From: Pontederia crassipes
Taxonomy: Eukaryota > Streptophyta > Magnoliopsida > Commelinales > Pontederiaceae
Length of the DNA stretch: 64,000 bases
Assembly: GCA_030549335.1 (NCBI GenBank)
Contig: CM060188.1
Span: 12,196,501 to 12,260,500 of the forward strand
Direction of reading: 5' to 3'
The notes beneath the pieces were generated by a model. It saw only the letters and a program-made list of their open reading frames with translations. It searched no databases and was not told the origin of the DNA. How positions within the stretch are numbered: position 1 is the first letter of the stretch; every line of letters starts with the position of its first letter. This document shows, piece after piece, positions 1 through 12,918 of this stretch. The translations under genes and the position numbers were made by a program.

Positions 1-2164
1 TAACAATTTCAGCTTTAAATCTAAGTGCTATGAAGGATTATGTACTTGGCGTAATAGTTGAATTTCATCTGCTGTTCTAGAAATTGCATAGGGCAGAGAA
101 GGAGATATTAGTGTCAAAACATGAATGCAAATTTGTGGACTTCTTCCTGTGATTCATGAGATGTGATTTCTGATTAATTTTCTGATTTTTAGAAACCCAG
201 ATTATCTTTGTGCAGAACTATGATTTATTTGTAATTTTTTTCCATCAATTCAATAAAATAGGATAGCGACTACCTTGGTAGCTATCCTTTCACTTCTCAA
301 AAAAAAAAAGGAAAAAAAGATTGTCGCACTGGTATTATATCTTTCTGACACTTCTTTGATAGTCTGGAATAACCATGCATTTTTGGCAACCACTCAACAG
401 ATATCTCATTTACACTGATGGGCATTCCTCATGGTGTATTTCCTGTGCAAACAGTCAAACTTTCACCTCTAGGTGATGCCTGTGCTAGAGCGGATGTAAC
501 CGCTATCCATGATACAAGGATGATGTTGTCACTGCCACCAACAATGAATCACCTCCCGTTGGGCGTTTAGCCACTTATGGAGTCATTTGATGATGTAATT
601 ATATTTGTCGGATCCGTTTTAGCCCATTTCTATGGTCCCAATTTTGTGCATGTTTATACAGTGATAACATATGAACTGACCAATTGGAATACCAATCAAA
701 ACTAACATGTTCAATGAAGTAAAGTCAGTGCGTTAGGCTGTCTTGCATGCAAAGGCCAAGCTCAGTTTCTTATTTATAAGATGCATAAGTTCTTTTATAT
801 GAATCATATTTGCTGTTTTCTTCTCTCACCAATGTCGTTTCCTCCCTTCAATATTTTCTGATCTGCAGATAAATTGCTACTTTGCAGCTTTCTTTCCAGA
901 TGTGGACAAGCCACATGCAAGACTTCGAGCTGTAAGAAGCACCGTGACAGTTCTAGAGCTAAGGATTTTGTAAATGCAATATATTACTATACTGAAGTAG
1001 ATGGTTGTTTCACTACTTTGTTCTTGTTTGTGCTACAGAATATTTGATTTAAACATCCCTTTTGAGTGATTTACTCTGTGTAGATGCCTTCTAGGAGTGA
1101 CCCTTTATTCCAATTTCTTCATCATCTACATATCAAAACCAGGCCAACCATTTGTTTTCTCTATTTCTATAGTTCATGTTCTCATTCTTGTCGAATAACC
1201 TGAGCCATTTCTATCAAACATCTTCAGATACGCTGCGTGAGTTGACATACGTTGGATTCAAATTTGTTCTGTTTGATTTGATCTCGTGTCTTGATCTAGT
1301 CAATGTAGTTCATTGATAGCAGTTCAATGTTTCATAAATTTCATAAATATGACTATTGAAGTTAAGAGAAAGAAAAACATAAATCTATATGAACTCACTG
1401 TTCAAGAAGGATTTATATCGTATGAACTACCAAAGTTTGGAGTGATGGCATAAGATTGTACGATGCTTCTTATCTTTTTTGTTTGACAACGGTGATTAAC
1501 ATACAAGATCTTGTATGATGGAATTATGATTGCAAGATCTCCCCTATATTGTCATATCTTGTATGGAAATTGCTCAGCGTTCAGAAAGGATTTCGACCAG
1601 ATTGCAGCAAGATATTCCAACCAAAAAGAAAAGAGGAGTTATCCAGTTGGAAGGGAAATAATTCACAGCAATGGCCACAAGAACACAGGACGCTTTCAAT
1701 GCAAGTACTGTGAAGAAGGTAATTATGCAATAGGATATTATACTAAACAACAAAGAAAATACAGAAATCATGGGGCACCATAAGATAATCTTAAGTATGC
1801 ATCCGAATTCACTGTTGTGCTTCATTTTCTGATCTCCCACAAATCTAATACAGCAAACACCTGCACCATATTATACAGTCCAAGGAACGAGACCTTTCAC
1901 TCCTAATGAAAGTGCAAGGGAAGAGCATCTATCAATACAACATTAACTAAAAGGATGAACCTTTTAGCTCCACCAAGAGATTGGCAAGAAGTTTAAAAGC
2001 TGGTGCTTCGAAGGACCAATAGAAGGAAGATCTTTTCACCTAACGAGTGTCATCAAATTCCTTTTCACTGTTATTCCAACTATGTTCTCAGGTGCAATCT
2101 GTAAATTCTTCACGGTTCTTCCAGCACAGTAGAGACCTCTCTAGTTTTACTCAAAGTTTTACAT
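1..2164. other. Left-edge stretch without a recognised gene
   Basis: AT-rich sequence with no coding region I can identify. A short plus-strand ORF of 50 codons starts at 418 ([15 protein letters not shown]...) and a possible short last exon with a good acceptor (ctgcag) lies near 870-972, but neither matches a family I know. The part next to 2165 is probably the 3' UTR of the minus-strand RING-CH gene. A gene continuing from beyond the left edge cannot be excluded. Confidence 0.4.
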
Positions 2165-3525
2165 TTAGCCTGGAACGTTGAAATGAAAGAGCCAGGAGAT
2201 GACGAAGGCAAAAACCAAGCATGCAAGCAGGCAGTTGAGAAAGCGGTGGCCCTGCCAAAACCTCTGAGTTTCAGATGTTGGTGCAGGTGGGGCTGCAGAA
2301 GCATTCACTTCGTTCCATTGTTCTGCGGCCTCTGCCTCTCCAGGACCAACCACATTTTCTGCAATTGAACCACAAATCTCACAGGCCCTACAGTGAAAAC
2401 ACGAAAGTAAATTTTAGATTTGAAGGCAGACCACCTTGTACAATAAAATTTTTATGAGAAAACATAATAAAAAATGCTAAACATATTATACTTTCATAAA
2501 TTTAACCAATGGATGTTAACATGATCATCCATAATCATTAAACTGATCTTCCATGATACTCATCTGTTTACTTGCTGTTTAGCACAAACTTATATTACGC
2601 AACGTAGCAAAAAGGGTTATACGTCAGTAATTTACAGGTGTACTCTCAAAAATTTATTCTTCCAACAGGAATTAAAGAGGAAAAGGTTAAATAGTACAGG
2701 AACACATAAAAGGGCCAAACGAGTCATATAATGTACTGCATTAACTTCATATGTCCTTGATCAGCAACAAAAAACCATTTTTCAAAAAATGCTTGTTCAT
2801 ATGCCAAAGAGGATTAATCTTGGGATCCACCCATACAAGAGCTAAACTAATAGTTCGCCAATTGATAAATTCAACACAGAATCGCCAACCATATCAAGCA
2901 TACTGATCTCCATCGCTCTTGCAGGAAAGAACAAAACAGAAAATTACAGATTTAAGAAACTATGAGATGATAACAGGAATCTGAGCAAGGCATAACTGTT
3001 AAAATGCAGCACCTTCATGTCACGTAGAACTTACACGGTTAAACAAGAGAAAGATACCAAAGTGTATGCCATGACTTACTTGTTTCCCTTGATCTTAAAC
3101 CACGTCTCGGCGCATTGTTTGTGGGCCACAGCCAAATCATCCTTGCAGGAGCAGCCCAAGACGATCGCGATGCCTGATTCAGGCGAAGCTTTCTCCAAGC
3201 TCAGGTGGCAGATCCTGCAGTCTCGTTTGTACCTTTCTGCCTTCGCCTTCATCTCCAAATCGTCGTCGCTCCCCTGCTCATCTTCGAGCGACGAATCTGA
3301 GACGCAGGACCTCCGGCAGGGCTCCCGTATACCGTCGATCTCAAGGAAAGACGCGTCGGAGGCCCGGCGACCGTCGAAGTCCGAAGCAGAGCGGCTCGCA
3401 TTGCCCAGCGAGTGCCAAGAGTGGTTCTCCGCGTCCGAGAAACAAATGCTGTCGTCGTCGCTAGCATCCACGTGACTGCCGCGGCGCCCTTGCTCTATGT
3501 CCTCACAAGATCCCTTTTTGTCCAT
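2165..3525 (-). CDS. RING-CH (RINGv) zinc-finger membrane protein, probable E3 ubiquitin ligase
   Basis: Two exons on the minus strand: 3525-3080 (446 nt) and 2387-2165 (223 nt), with a GTAAGT donor and a TGTAG acceptor; they join in frame to 222 residues. Residues 1-95 are acidic and serine-rich, probably disordered. A C4HC3 RING-CH domain follows: C103, C106, C125, C127, H135, C138 in exon 1 and C151, C154 in exon 2, so the intron splits the zinc domain. The C-terminus (about 198-218) is a single hydrophobic segment ending FNVPG, suggesting tail anchoring. RINGv proteins of this layout (plant MARCH-like) act as membrane-bound ubiquitin E3 ligases; which membrane and substrate is not visible here. 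The start is the first ATG of the open frame. The 5' leader region (3526-4100) is purine-rich. The family is clear; activity is inferred. Confidence 0.88.
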
Positions 3526-6500
3526 TCTGATCGACGACGACAGGAATAATCGGTAGACGAGGGCTCTCAGAAAGCAGAAGCCACGGAGCTACGTCATCCT
3601 TTCGCTACGAAGTATCAGCTATCAGGAGAACACGAGTAAATCAGCAAGAAGTCAACTACACTGGAATTTATGACTCGCTCGGTGATTCGAACGTCCCAGA
3701 AGAAGAAGACAACGACGACCACAACAACAACGTTGGGGCAATGCCTAGAAGACAACCCCACGAGGGAAGGAGATCTTAGTGGATAAAAAGATGCAGCATC
3801 GTACAGGAAACCACAGTGATCAGCGGGCGCGAAAGCAGAAGCAGAAACGAACTCAGATGAGGTTTAAAACCGCCAGGCCGTAGGATGCAGCGAGTGGAGG
3901 AGGGGCGATGAGATGGCCGACCGTGCAGAGGAAGGCGACGGCCACTCTGCGCCGGCGATGGCACATCCAGAGAGGCCACAAAAGGAGGGAAAAGAAAAGA
4001 CGACGAGGCCGGACAAAAGCAAGAGGCGAAAGGAGTCGTGTCAGGAAAGAGAAAAGAAGACGTGGAGGTGTTTGGCTTTTTGCCGCAGGGGTAGGGTCCA
4101 CGAATAATAATAATACGTTTTTTATTTAATTCGTGTCACGCTAGTAATTATACGCGCTATCTATGGATTCAAACCCACTCTAATAAAATCGTCTCGGCTG
4201 AGTGTTGCATTAAGTTCAGCTCACGGAGAAAATGTCACTTGCATGTTCGTCCTGTCGACCGCGACCCGACTCCCCGAGTTAGTTCCCGAACCGATCTACA
4301 ACTCCCTAGTCTAACTTCCAGTTTCTGGTTCCTAATTTGTCGATTTAACCTCAAAAGACTAATTCATGAGTTTAAAGATTAAACGTGATATATTATTCTA
4401 AAATGTTACTTCACAAATCAAGTGTATAGACTAAATTTGATTTCTGATCCCCAATTTTATGCCCACGCAACGAATGATGAAGAGCGTACGCCATATCGCA
4501 ATTCTTAACTCGTAAACTAAGACATCTCGAAGATGCATGCAAATTGTTTGCAACTAGCTTTGTGAACAAAACTGCGCGCGTGTACTGCATCGGAAAAATG
4601 AAGCTATTCTTCCTCTGGGGAGTGGGGAGTGGGGACTGGAGACTGTCATGATTAGTTCTGATGCGCAATACAGCCATGGAGAGACATTGATGAGGATCAT
4701 GATCCAGACATGAACCATCGTTAATTATTGTGGACCATCGTCTACGCCATGGCGCAACAGGAGCTGTCTCCTCCAACCTTCCTACATAGGCATTGGACGA
4801 GGAGAGGACTAGGGAGGGAGGGGCCGTAGTCTCATCATAAATTGAAACTTTCAACCCCCGGCGTAGGGCGCCAACACACCGATTTGCAGCCCTCATGCTA
4901 CTATCCATTATAACTATTTTGTAATATTTTACTTTAAATAGTATTGATTGCTTCAAAATAAAATATGCCTGAAAAAATATTTATGCATAAGTAGAATTAG
5001 TGATACTAAAATAAAATAATGATGTGAAAATCCACATAAACATATTAAAATTAAAATGTCAATTTCCTAAACTCTATATCTAGTGAAAATTTATCTAACA
5101 TCTTAATTTTCCCTGCTTCAAACTTCTGCCAAGAACAAGCCTAAGAGGAATCTTATGTGACGCAAACAATTTGTTACAACTAAGAGAAAACGAAAATTAG
5201 GTTGCAAGTAAAGGAGCCAATGGGGTACCCAATCATCGCCGTATCACATGCCCGTGCATGTGTATTGGTTATACAAAAAACTTTTTGTAGCGAAAGCAAC
5301 TTGCACTGTACTAACTACAGATAAGAAATAAAACCTAGAAAGATGCGTTCCATTAGGAGCCTTGAGACATTTCCATGAATAGCCTTTGGACACTTTTAGG
5401 ATCAACCTCTCAACAAGGCGTAGCTGTAGCAGTTTCTCTTACGGGAAGAGCCAAACTAGAAGGGTCGGGAAGACATGTCTGCACATTTGCTTTAATATGG
5501 AACAATAAAAAAGCAAACACCAGAACCAAACAGTGATAAGATTTCACATCAGGTAGCAGGTTTACCATACCCACCAATTAATAATGGTCCATGCATAATC
5601 TCAACGTTTCAATAACCATCTTGCATATAATTAGGTACCAAGCGTCCAGCGTGCCGGACCTCGAGACCATCGGAAGGACGGGAATCACCCTCTGCGCTTT
5701 CAAGGTGGTTGAATGCCTAAATGTAAAAAAGTTCACAAACTATATGCAGACGAACTTATTCACTAGCCAGAGGATCACCAAGCTTATTCAAATTGATAAA
5801 TGATTGATCAACGTATAAGGCATCTTGAGCCATACCAATACAGTTATCGCATGGAAAATAGAAAGGACATATAAGCAAAAGCCAAAGCTATCCTTGCCAC
5901 TTGAAATTTGCATCTCCGCTACAACTTTTATAAATTATTAAGTGAAAAACAAGGTTAATGAAAACATTCAGCACCAAAGAACATCTACAAAAGTACATCA
6001 CTAGTTGCATAACATTCTTTGACAAAAGGTTAACTTGCCAATAGATGATAAATTTCAGTTTGACTTCAAAAGCTTAAACCAAAAATCATAACTACAAAAG
6101 AGCCTAAAGAATGAATACAGAAAAAAGCCAGTCAATTAGTGTATATATACATGTTGTCATGGTAACAAAAGAAATACAACTCCAAGAAAATGTCAAGACA
6201 AGTCCTCTACTATAGTTATTCACAAACACAATTGTATCAGGACCCACTTCCAAATTCAAATGAAGTGCATATGTTCACAGATAGTGAAGAACAAAACCCC
6301 ATTATTCCAGCCTGAATTTGCAATGTAGTGATACACAGTACCTTTTGATATATACTTCCACAAAGCAAACAAGTAATAAAACTGGTCTTTAGACTTTTGC
6401 AACTAGCAAACGTTATTTACACACAGTGATCAAAAGCATAGAGTAGGATGTGTCTTCTCAAAAAATATATTGAACCAACCAAAATATCAAAAAAGAAAAT

Positions 6501-6993
6501 CAGATGCAGTACATAAAAAAGCCTATATCTTCTGTAAATTTTTGTATGCAGCAACAGAGAACTGAAGAAAACCTCTACTCATCTGAGCATATAAGAGAAA
6601 AAGAAAGTGCTTTAAGAAACTTGGTATCTCGGCCATAACATGTCAATCATACAGGCCCTACCATCCATGTAACAGGAATAGTACTTTGAAATCTTTAAGC
6701 GGTGCGTTTTGTTCACCCAAGACAAATGAGTTTTTACAAACCCAAGAGTCCTTGGAGAGATTTCAGGTACAAATTAAAGGAAATAAGAAACTTAGGCCAT
6801 GCAATTCATATCCATCCATACTCATTTGAAGGCAAAGTTCGAGAGACCCTACAAAATTCTATTGGCCGGTAAACTATGCCCATAAATAAGTCTTAATTTG
6901 CAGATTTGGTGAGCATCTCCTATTTTTCTTTGTCAGCAAATGCACATTTCTTCACACTTGTTTCAAGATGTACTAGATAATGTTCTTTTGAGT
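3526..6993. other. Intergenic region between the RING-CH and MYB genes
   Basis: The first 500 bases are probably promoter and 5' leader of the RING-CH gene. The rest is AT-rich. One minus-strand open frame of 181 codons (4411-4956) has no motif I recognise and odd composition for a protein; it is treated as chance. The last few hundred bases (about 6600-6993) are probably 3' UTR of the MYB gene. No RNA gene or mobile element was recognised. Confidence 0.45.
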
Positions 6994-8527
6994 TCATTGA
7001 GTATGCATTACTGACTGATCTACCTGACCATGTAGAGTAGTACACATGCTGGAGATATCACCATTCAGACCGCTTTTAAGCCAAGCAATGCTGCTTATGT
7101 CAGATACCATAGAAGCTAATTCATAGCCTGAAATGGGTGGAGACTCCACAAATTCCACAAACTCAGGACCCATCAAAGAGTTCTGAACGTGGCCACCACA
7201 GCACCCAAAACCACATTGTGATGGAACAAGGGGTTCAAGGGTAATACTGCTAAGAAATTTGCTAATCCCCCCGTCAGATTTGAATGCTTCGTATGGTGAC
7301 CCAGGCATCTGGCCAGGCCTCAAGGATTCAGGGCCACTAGACTGATCAGACAAACAATTATATGGACTGAAAGCACTCACTTTCGCAACAGGACGGAAGA
7401 GGTAAGATGGGTCTTTTATCTCAGACTTTGAGGGCTCATCTTTGATGTGGATAACATGTTCTGAATTGGATGGAATATTTTCCTTCAAACTAGTTTCTTT
7501 CACATCCACTGAGGAATTCACATTGCCAGAAGACAGAGACTCCTCAGAAGATCCTTTAGCTTTCTCCACACTGACATCTTCCATAACAGGATACGTTGTC
7601 TTGCAACGGTTTGCATCAAGGCATCTACGCTTTAGAGTAGAATTCCAATGATTCTTTATTGCATTATCTGTTCTCCCTTCTAATAGTCTTGCAATTAATG
7701 CCCATTTGTTACCATGGATTGCATGAGCAGCAACTATAATACGGTCTTCCTCCTCTGCAATAAAGTTTTAGCACAATTTATAGTCATCAAACACCATACC
7801 ACATCAAGCTCAACAATATTCATGTCCCTAGAGCTAGTGCACTACTGAATTCGAGAAGATATCATGATCCAACACTTAGTTCTATTTCAGACAGATGTAA
7901 TCTTAAAATGAAAAGTAGGGGCGCCTTAGTTTAAAATTCATTTGTAACATACTCATGCGTTCTTAGTTTGCCAGCCGCAAAACATTAGCACAGCATTAAC
8001 TTGACGCTTCATAAGCCAAAATCTTGCTTCTGTTTTTTTTATATGTTACTTAGTGATGGAATGTAGAACTTAACAAATCCTAGGAATGCAGTGTTGTATG
8101 GCAGTGAAGAAGAACAGAAACGGTATATACCAGTGAAGGGTCTTCGCTTGACGTAAGGGTCGAGTTGGTTACACCATCGAAGGCGGCACGACTTCCCGGA
8201 GCGGCCGGGAATACCCCGGGCGATGAGGCTCCAATTCCTCGCGCCGAACTTGCCCACCAGCCTGCTCAGTATCGCGTCCTCCTCCGGCGACCAGGGACCT
8301 TTCACCCGGTCCTCGGCAACACCGCCGCCGGCGCCGCTCAATTCTTCGAGCACGATGACGTCGTCGCCGCTCCCTTCGGCCGCCGGGAGACCCGATCCTG
8401 AGGCCGAAATGTCTACGACGGTGGGCGAGGTAGGAGATGAGGCGGAAGGAGGAGGAGGCACCGACGGCGGAGAGGAGGAAGAATCCGGCGGCGACTCCGC
8501 AGCTTCTTGCTTCGTCTCTGACTCCAT
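6994..8527 (-). CDS. R2R3-MYB transcription factor (MYB1/MYB25/MYB109-like)
   Basis: Two exons on the minus strand: 8527-8131 and 7754-6994, joined in frame to 385 residues; the 376-nt intron falls inside the R3 repeat. Residues 1-70 are Pro/Ser-rich. R2 spans about 75-124 with W79, W99, W118 and the conserved [17 protein letters not shown] block. R3 spans about 127-175 with W150 and W169 and ends [18 protein letters not shown]. The first R3 tryptophan is replaced by an aliphatic residue, as is usual in plants. The [18 protein letters not shown] stretch resembles the AtMYB1/25/109 group more than the MYB44/70/73/77 group. The acidic C-terminus is likely the regulatory region. Such proteins are nuclear DNA-binding regulators, several linked to stress and ABA responses; targets here are unknown. 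The start is the first ATG of a long open exon. Confidence 0.92.
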
Positions 8528-10559
8528 TGGCGACTGATGGCGGTTCAGTTTTGGGTCTCTTTGAAGCGAGGGGAATCGACGGCTTCAAAGCAAATTTGGG
8601 GCTCTCCGCTCGACATCACCAACCAAGTGATTGGGCGGTTTCATGAAGCGCGTGTTCTAGAAGTTTCGCAGCTCTTTAGTTTTGATTACATGGGCCATAT
8701 GTGCACAAAAACTCGCAGATAAAATAGCCCATAAAGTATAGCCCATTAATGATTCGGATAAAATGTATGAATTGAAGCTCAATGGAGAAATAACTGTGCA
8801 TGGTTATGTTCTTTATTTTTAAAATTATTTTCATAAATCACTCATAAATTATCATAATTTTTCGTATTTAATTTTAAATTATAAAATTATTTTTTTATAT
8901 TTTTAAATTATTATAATTTTTTCACTTTAATTCTTTCGTCTACTTTTATTACGTTATTCGTTACTTTTGATTTTTTTCATTTATAAAAAGACTAAATTAT
9001 CCTTCCTTCATAACACATTAAATAATAAATATAAAAAAGGAAAAAGGAAAAATGTGAGGGGGGGAACAATTTAGACTTTTTCTTAAATGATAATTTTTTT
9101 GTTTACCACTTTAATATTTTTTAAATTTTTTTTGTTATATCATGTTTTTCTAAAGGAAGAGATAATTTAGCCTTTTCATAAATGAAAAAAATAAAAAAAA
9201 TATAATAGAAGTAGATGAAATGACTAAAGTGAAAAAAATATGATAATTTAGGGATATAAAAGAATAAATTTTGGAGTGAGATGCGAAAAATTATAATAAT
9301 TTAGAAAAGATTTATAAAAATAATCATTATTTTTATACCTTTATTAATTTTCTCATTCAGACACGAAATATATTCAAATTAAATTGACGACCTGGACACA
9401 ATTTCCATTTTTCATTACAATAAGGACTTGTGTTATGTATGTATAATTTAGAACATAACTTAGAACTTCTAAAGAGGGGCAAACTGTTTAGCTTGACCAA
9501 ATTTTCGTTGATTTTTTTATTATAGTTATATGTGCTCTCTCGAGAACTTTTAATGAGGGACAAACTGTTTAGCATGACCTAAGATTTTAGTGGATTCTTC
9601 TTTCTTTCTTTCCTTTTTTTTTATCTTTTGAAATGCCTATGTGCTTTCTCTTTCCAACTCGACGACGTGGCTGTCGTTTAACTAAAACTATGCGCCTACG
9701 CATGGTGTCAGCTGATTAAGAATAAAGCACTAAAACATTCTTTTCTCTTCAACCAAGCATGGTCAAGATCAAAATATTATATAAGATGAAATGTAAAATT
9801 TATTTATTAATTAAAAATATATATTTTAAAAACAATCAATATTTTTTGGATACTTTTTCACGCTTAAATTTTAAATTCCACCTCGTTAAATCATTGTTTA
9901 TTAAATATTAAGCCAAATTATATGAAACTATATTAAACTTCATCTAAATTAATTTTTATTATCATAAATATATTGTTTAATCAATATTTAAATAAGTATA
10001 CTAATAATATGAGATCGTATATGTGATGTGATAAAATTATAAGATCGATCAAAATTATAATCATATTAAAATTTTATATATAAGATGTTTAATATAAATT
10101 TGAGATCGATAAGGAATAATAGGACAGTAAAATCTTAATATGAGAATTCACAAGATCGCCAAGCCAGAAAATATAGCGTGCCAAATATTATCAATAGGGC
10201 AGGGAAACGAGTTGTAACACCGTGACGTGCATACGATATGTACGTACATATGAACCAAGTAAAAAAGTAAGAACATGACCGTATAATCTAATGATGTGAC
10301 AAGACTCGATATTGATCTAATACAATCTTCTTCTTTTTCGACAAGGACATCTAATAAAATCTAACCAATCACTATGTGCCCAGAGAAAGGGAAGAAATCG
10401 CAACGCCAACATATCTATGTTTGTAATTGTATAGTATATAATATTACCACACATGATCTCTATAAATGCTCCTTTTTCTATTCCAGCATCTATAAATGAA
10501 CTGGAACATTAATCTCTGAATAAAACGCACAAGATAAACAGCCTTTAATCCTCCATTGA
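8528..10559. other. Intergenic region between MYB and PAR1 genes
   Basis: About 200 bases upstream of the MYB start are moderately GC-rich and are probably its leader and promoter. The rest is extremely AT-rich and holds the fold-back repeat described separately (8815-9335). No other gene or RNA was recognised. Confidence 0.5.
8815..9335. repeat. MITE-like AT-rich fold-back element
   Basis: Bases about 8815-9002 and 9161-9335 are imperfect inverted repeats: the left arm reads ttttcataaatcactcataa... and the reverse complement of the right arm follows the same order (tttttataaatctttt, then tcactttag, then the block ending ctaaattatc). The arms are about 180 bp around a spacer of about 160 bp. 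The layout fits a non-autonomous fold-back or MITE-type element. A target duplication is not obvious in such AT-rich DNA. A related left arm is seen at 18292. Confidence 0.55.
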
Positions 10560-11359
10560 TTAAGGCAGAGAAGGAGGAGCCGCAGGGGACACCGCCTCGT
10601 TACTAAAGGGAGCCGGAGCGGTCACGCCGGAGCTCAAGATCTCCGCCATGGCCCGGTGTGGGTTCGCGCGCTGAGCCTCGCACAGATCGGCCAGGAAAAC
10701 ACCTGCTCATGCATCGATCCATCATGCATTCAATACTTGTTTTTAACCATTCCGACGAAGAAACTTTTGATAATAAGAATTAAAGCTTCGTGCCAGCAAG
10801 AAGAGAAGTTTACCTTCGCCGGCGGCGAGGTTGGAGTACAGGTCCACGATGTTGGGGCAGTTCTCGTGGCAGGCGGGGGAGCAGAGCTTCTCGCGAAGCT
10901 GCGGCTCGAGGAGGGAGTCAGACGAGATGCCGACGGCGCTGCGGTCGACGCCGCACGACCGGACGCACTCGTCGGTCTCTATCCAGTTGGCCATCCTCCC
11001 CACGACCACCTCCGACGTGCGGCACTGGTACTCGGTATGCCCGTTCCCCATCTGCGCGCTCTCCAGCACGCACCGCTTGGAGGACGACGATATCGCGAAG
11101 GCGCACAGGTCCTGCGGCAGGTCCTCGCAGATCACCGCCGCTGCATGCATGCGTATATTCATGTCAGGCAACCATGCAACTACGGACGACGACGACGACG
11201 ACTACGACGGTGGAATGGAAACATATCTAAAACCAACGATGCAAGCATCCATGCTTGATGCGTGTATTTACCTAGCGCGGATGGGAGAGCGAGGGAGAGC
11301 AGCTGCAGGAGGAGGAAGGCCATGGCCGTCTTCGAGATCGATGTTGCAGAAGACGCCAT
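10560..11359 (-). CDS. PAR1: PAR1-family (photoassimilate-responsive protein) secreted cysteine-rich protein
   Basis: Three exons on the minus strand: 11359-11272 (88 nt), 11140-10814 (327 nt), 10702-10560 (143 nt), all with GT-AG borders, giving 185 residues. Exon 1 encodes MASSATSISK followed by a leucine-rich hydrophobic run ending PSALA, a good secretion signal. The mature part has the PAR1 signature: ICEDLPQDLCAF, KRC, TSEVVVGRM, ETDECVRSCGVDR, GISSD, KLCSPACHENCPNIVDLY, NLAAGEG and FLADLCEAQRANPHRAMAEI, then a Pro/Ala-rich tail. At least ten cysteines suggest disulfides in the apoplast or cell wall. The family was first seen in tobacco as induced by sugar accumulation and virus infection; its biochemical function is unknown. 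A second ATG at 11323 could also serve as start, but the upstream one gives the fuller N-terminal region. Symbol used as the family name. Confidence 0.9.
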
Positions 11360-11475
11360 GGATGGGATCTGCTGCTGGATGATGTTTAGTCCGCGATCCT
11401 CTTCTCAAGTACTTGCCACAGCCCAAAATCAGACGAGAGAGGAGGTTGAGGGAGGTGTGACGAGTTGGGGGTCTC

Positions 11476-11482
11476 TTATATA
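11476..11482 (-). promoter_or_regulatory. Probable TATA box of the PAR1 gene
   Basis: On the minus strand the sequence reads TATATAAGAG about 118 bases upstream of the PAR1 start codon, followed by a pyrimidine-rich leader. The spacing fits a plant core promoter. Called from sequence and position only. Confidence 0.55.
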
Positions 11483-12897
11483 ACAGACGGTCCGGTGTTA
11501 ATTCATTACTTTGTTCGGAAGCAAATTAATAACTAATCTTTCATTTTAATTAATCACGCGGATCGTTGTAAATAATTACGCATTTAGTGGCCTTCTTCGC
11601 TTCCATTCACATTTAGTGCCGTGCGTTGATATTATGGAGAAAATTGACCCGGCTTTTGGTATGCATATTTGTCATATCACATTTATTTTCTTAATTCTTC
11701 TCCCATCATACTTTCGTTCCAATTTGTTTTCTCAATTTTTATTATCAATTAATTCGCCGTCCACATAATTTTATTTTATTTTTTTTCGGTAAGGTAATTT
11801 TATTTTTTAATTAAAAGCCGTCTTGTGTCGTTTCGGGACATGGCGAGTGCAGCTGAATTCTTTACGTGCCATGCACGCGTTTGAGCGGACGCGCGCTGGT
11901 CTCTGACCGCGGGGTCAAGACTCAAGAAGGCAGCCGATTCGGGTGTGCCAGTCACGTAGTCAAGCAGGCCAAAAAGATTTTTTAAAAAAGAAAATTAAAA
12001 TTAAAAGACTCGTCTGTTTACAAAAATATCCCAAAAATATGATATGAGATTTATACGTGCAACTAAAAATTTATACATCAAGCAAAGAAGTGAAATTTTT
12101 TTTCCATTTCCATAATTGTAACTTCAAATAATTAATTTCTGCCGAAATATTATTAGTTAATCGCGCTTTTAGCTTTTTTTAGCAGTCACGTTAAAATGAT
12201 CATCTTTCAAAGATGAAGACCGAGAAAAAATATGTAGAGATTAGGTAGCAAATTCGCACCTCGTGGGTTTAATTAAATGTTTTCTTCATAAATATTTATT
12301 TATTTATTACTAAAGAATAATATTACCTGTTAAGAAATGGTAATTTAATTTATTTATTTTTCAATGCGCTGCGCCATACTCCCATTTTCTGTAGTGTGCC
12401 AACACGCACTCGCAATTTCTTATACTCGTATTATCGTTCCCGTTTAATTAAGGCCGAGAACCATACATTTAAGTAGGTGATTATATGGTGCATCCAAAAC
12501 GAGTTGGGTGCACGTTACTTCCTAAGTTAATATAAAAAATAAATTAATATTATGTCTCATTCAAAATTCAATTATTCATCTTTTCAAAAAAGAATCAAGG
12601 TTTTTTTAAAAAAATACATTTTGTGCTAATACCGAAGTTGAAGTCATTTGTTTTATTTTCCTTCACCAATTTGTAAAAAAATATAAATAAAACTCGTAGA
12701 CTTTTTGGTCGCGAATTTAATGCTCTCAAATAAAATGAGATCTTCAAGTGTTTTTCATATGCAATATTCCACTTTTTTTCCTTTACAGATATTGGCTCAT
12801 GTGCTTTTCATCTCACCAAAATATCTTATAATGACTTATATTAGAGAATGAGATAATGAGTTCAATTAATTAAATGAGATTATACATTGATGATGAT

Positions 12898-12918
12898 ACA
12901 TATATATATATATATATG
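12898..12918. repeat. (TA)n microsatellite
   Basis: Short uninterrupted TA dinucleotide tract. Confidence 0.85.

Noticed and set aside
4411..4956. Minus-strand open frame of 181 codons
   Set aside because: No motif, odd residue mix, no supporting splice or promoter context; length is within chance for the region.
8165..8646. Several open frames on both strands over MYB exon 1
   Set aside because: GC-rich shadow frames of the MYB coding exon.
10656..11483. Plus-strand frames up to 200 codons over the PAR1 gene
   Set aside because: Shadows of the minus-strand PAR1 exons, reading across its introns.
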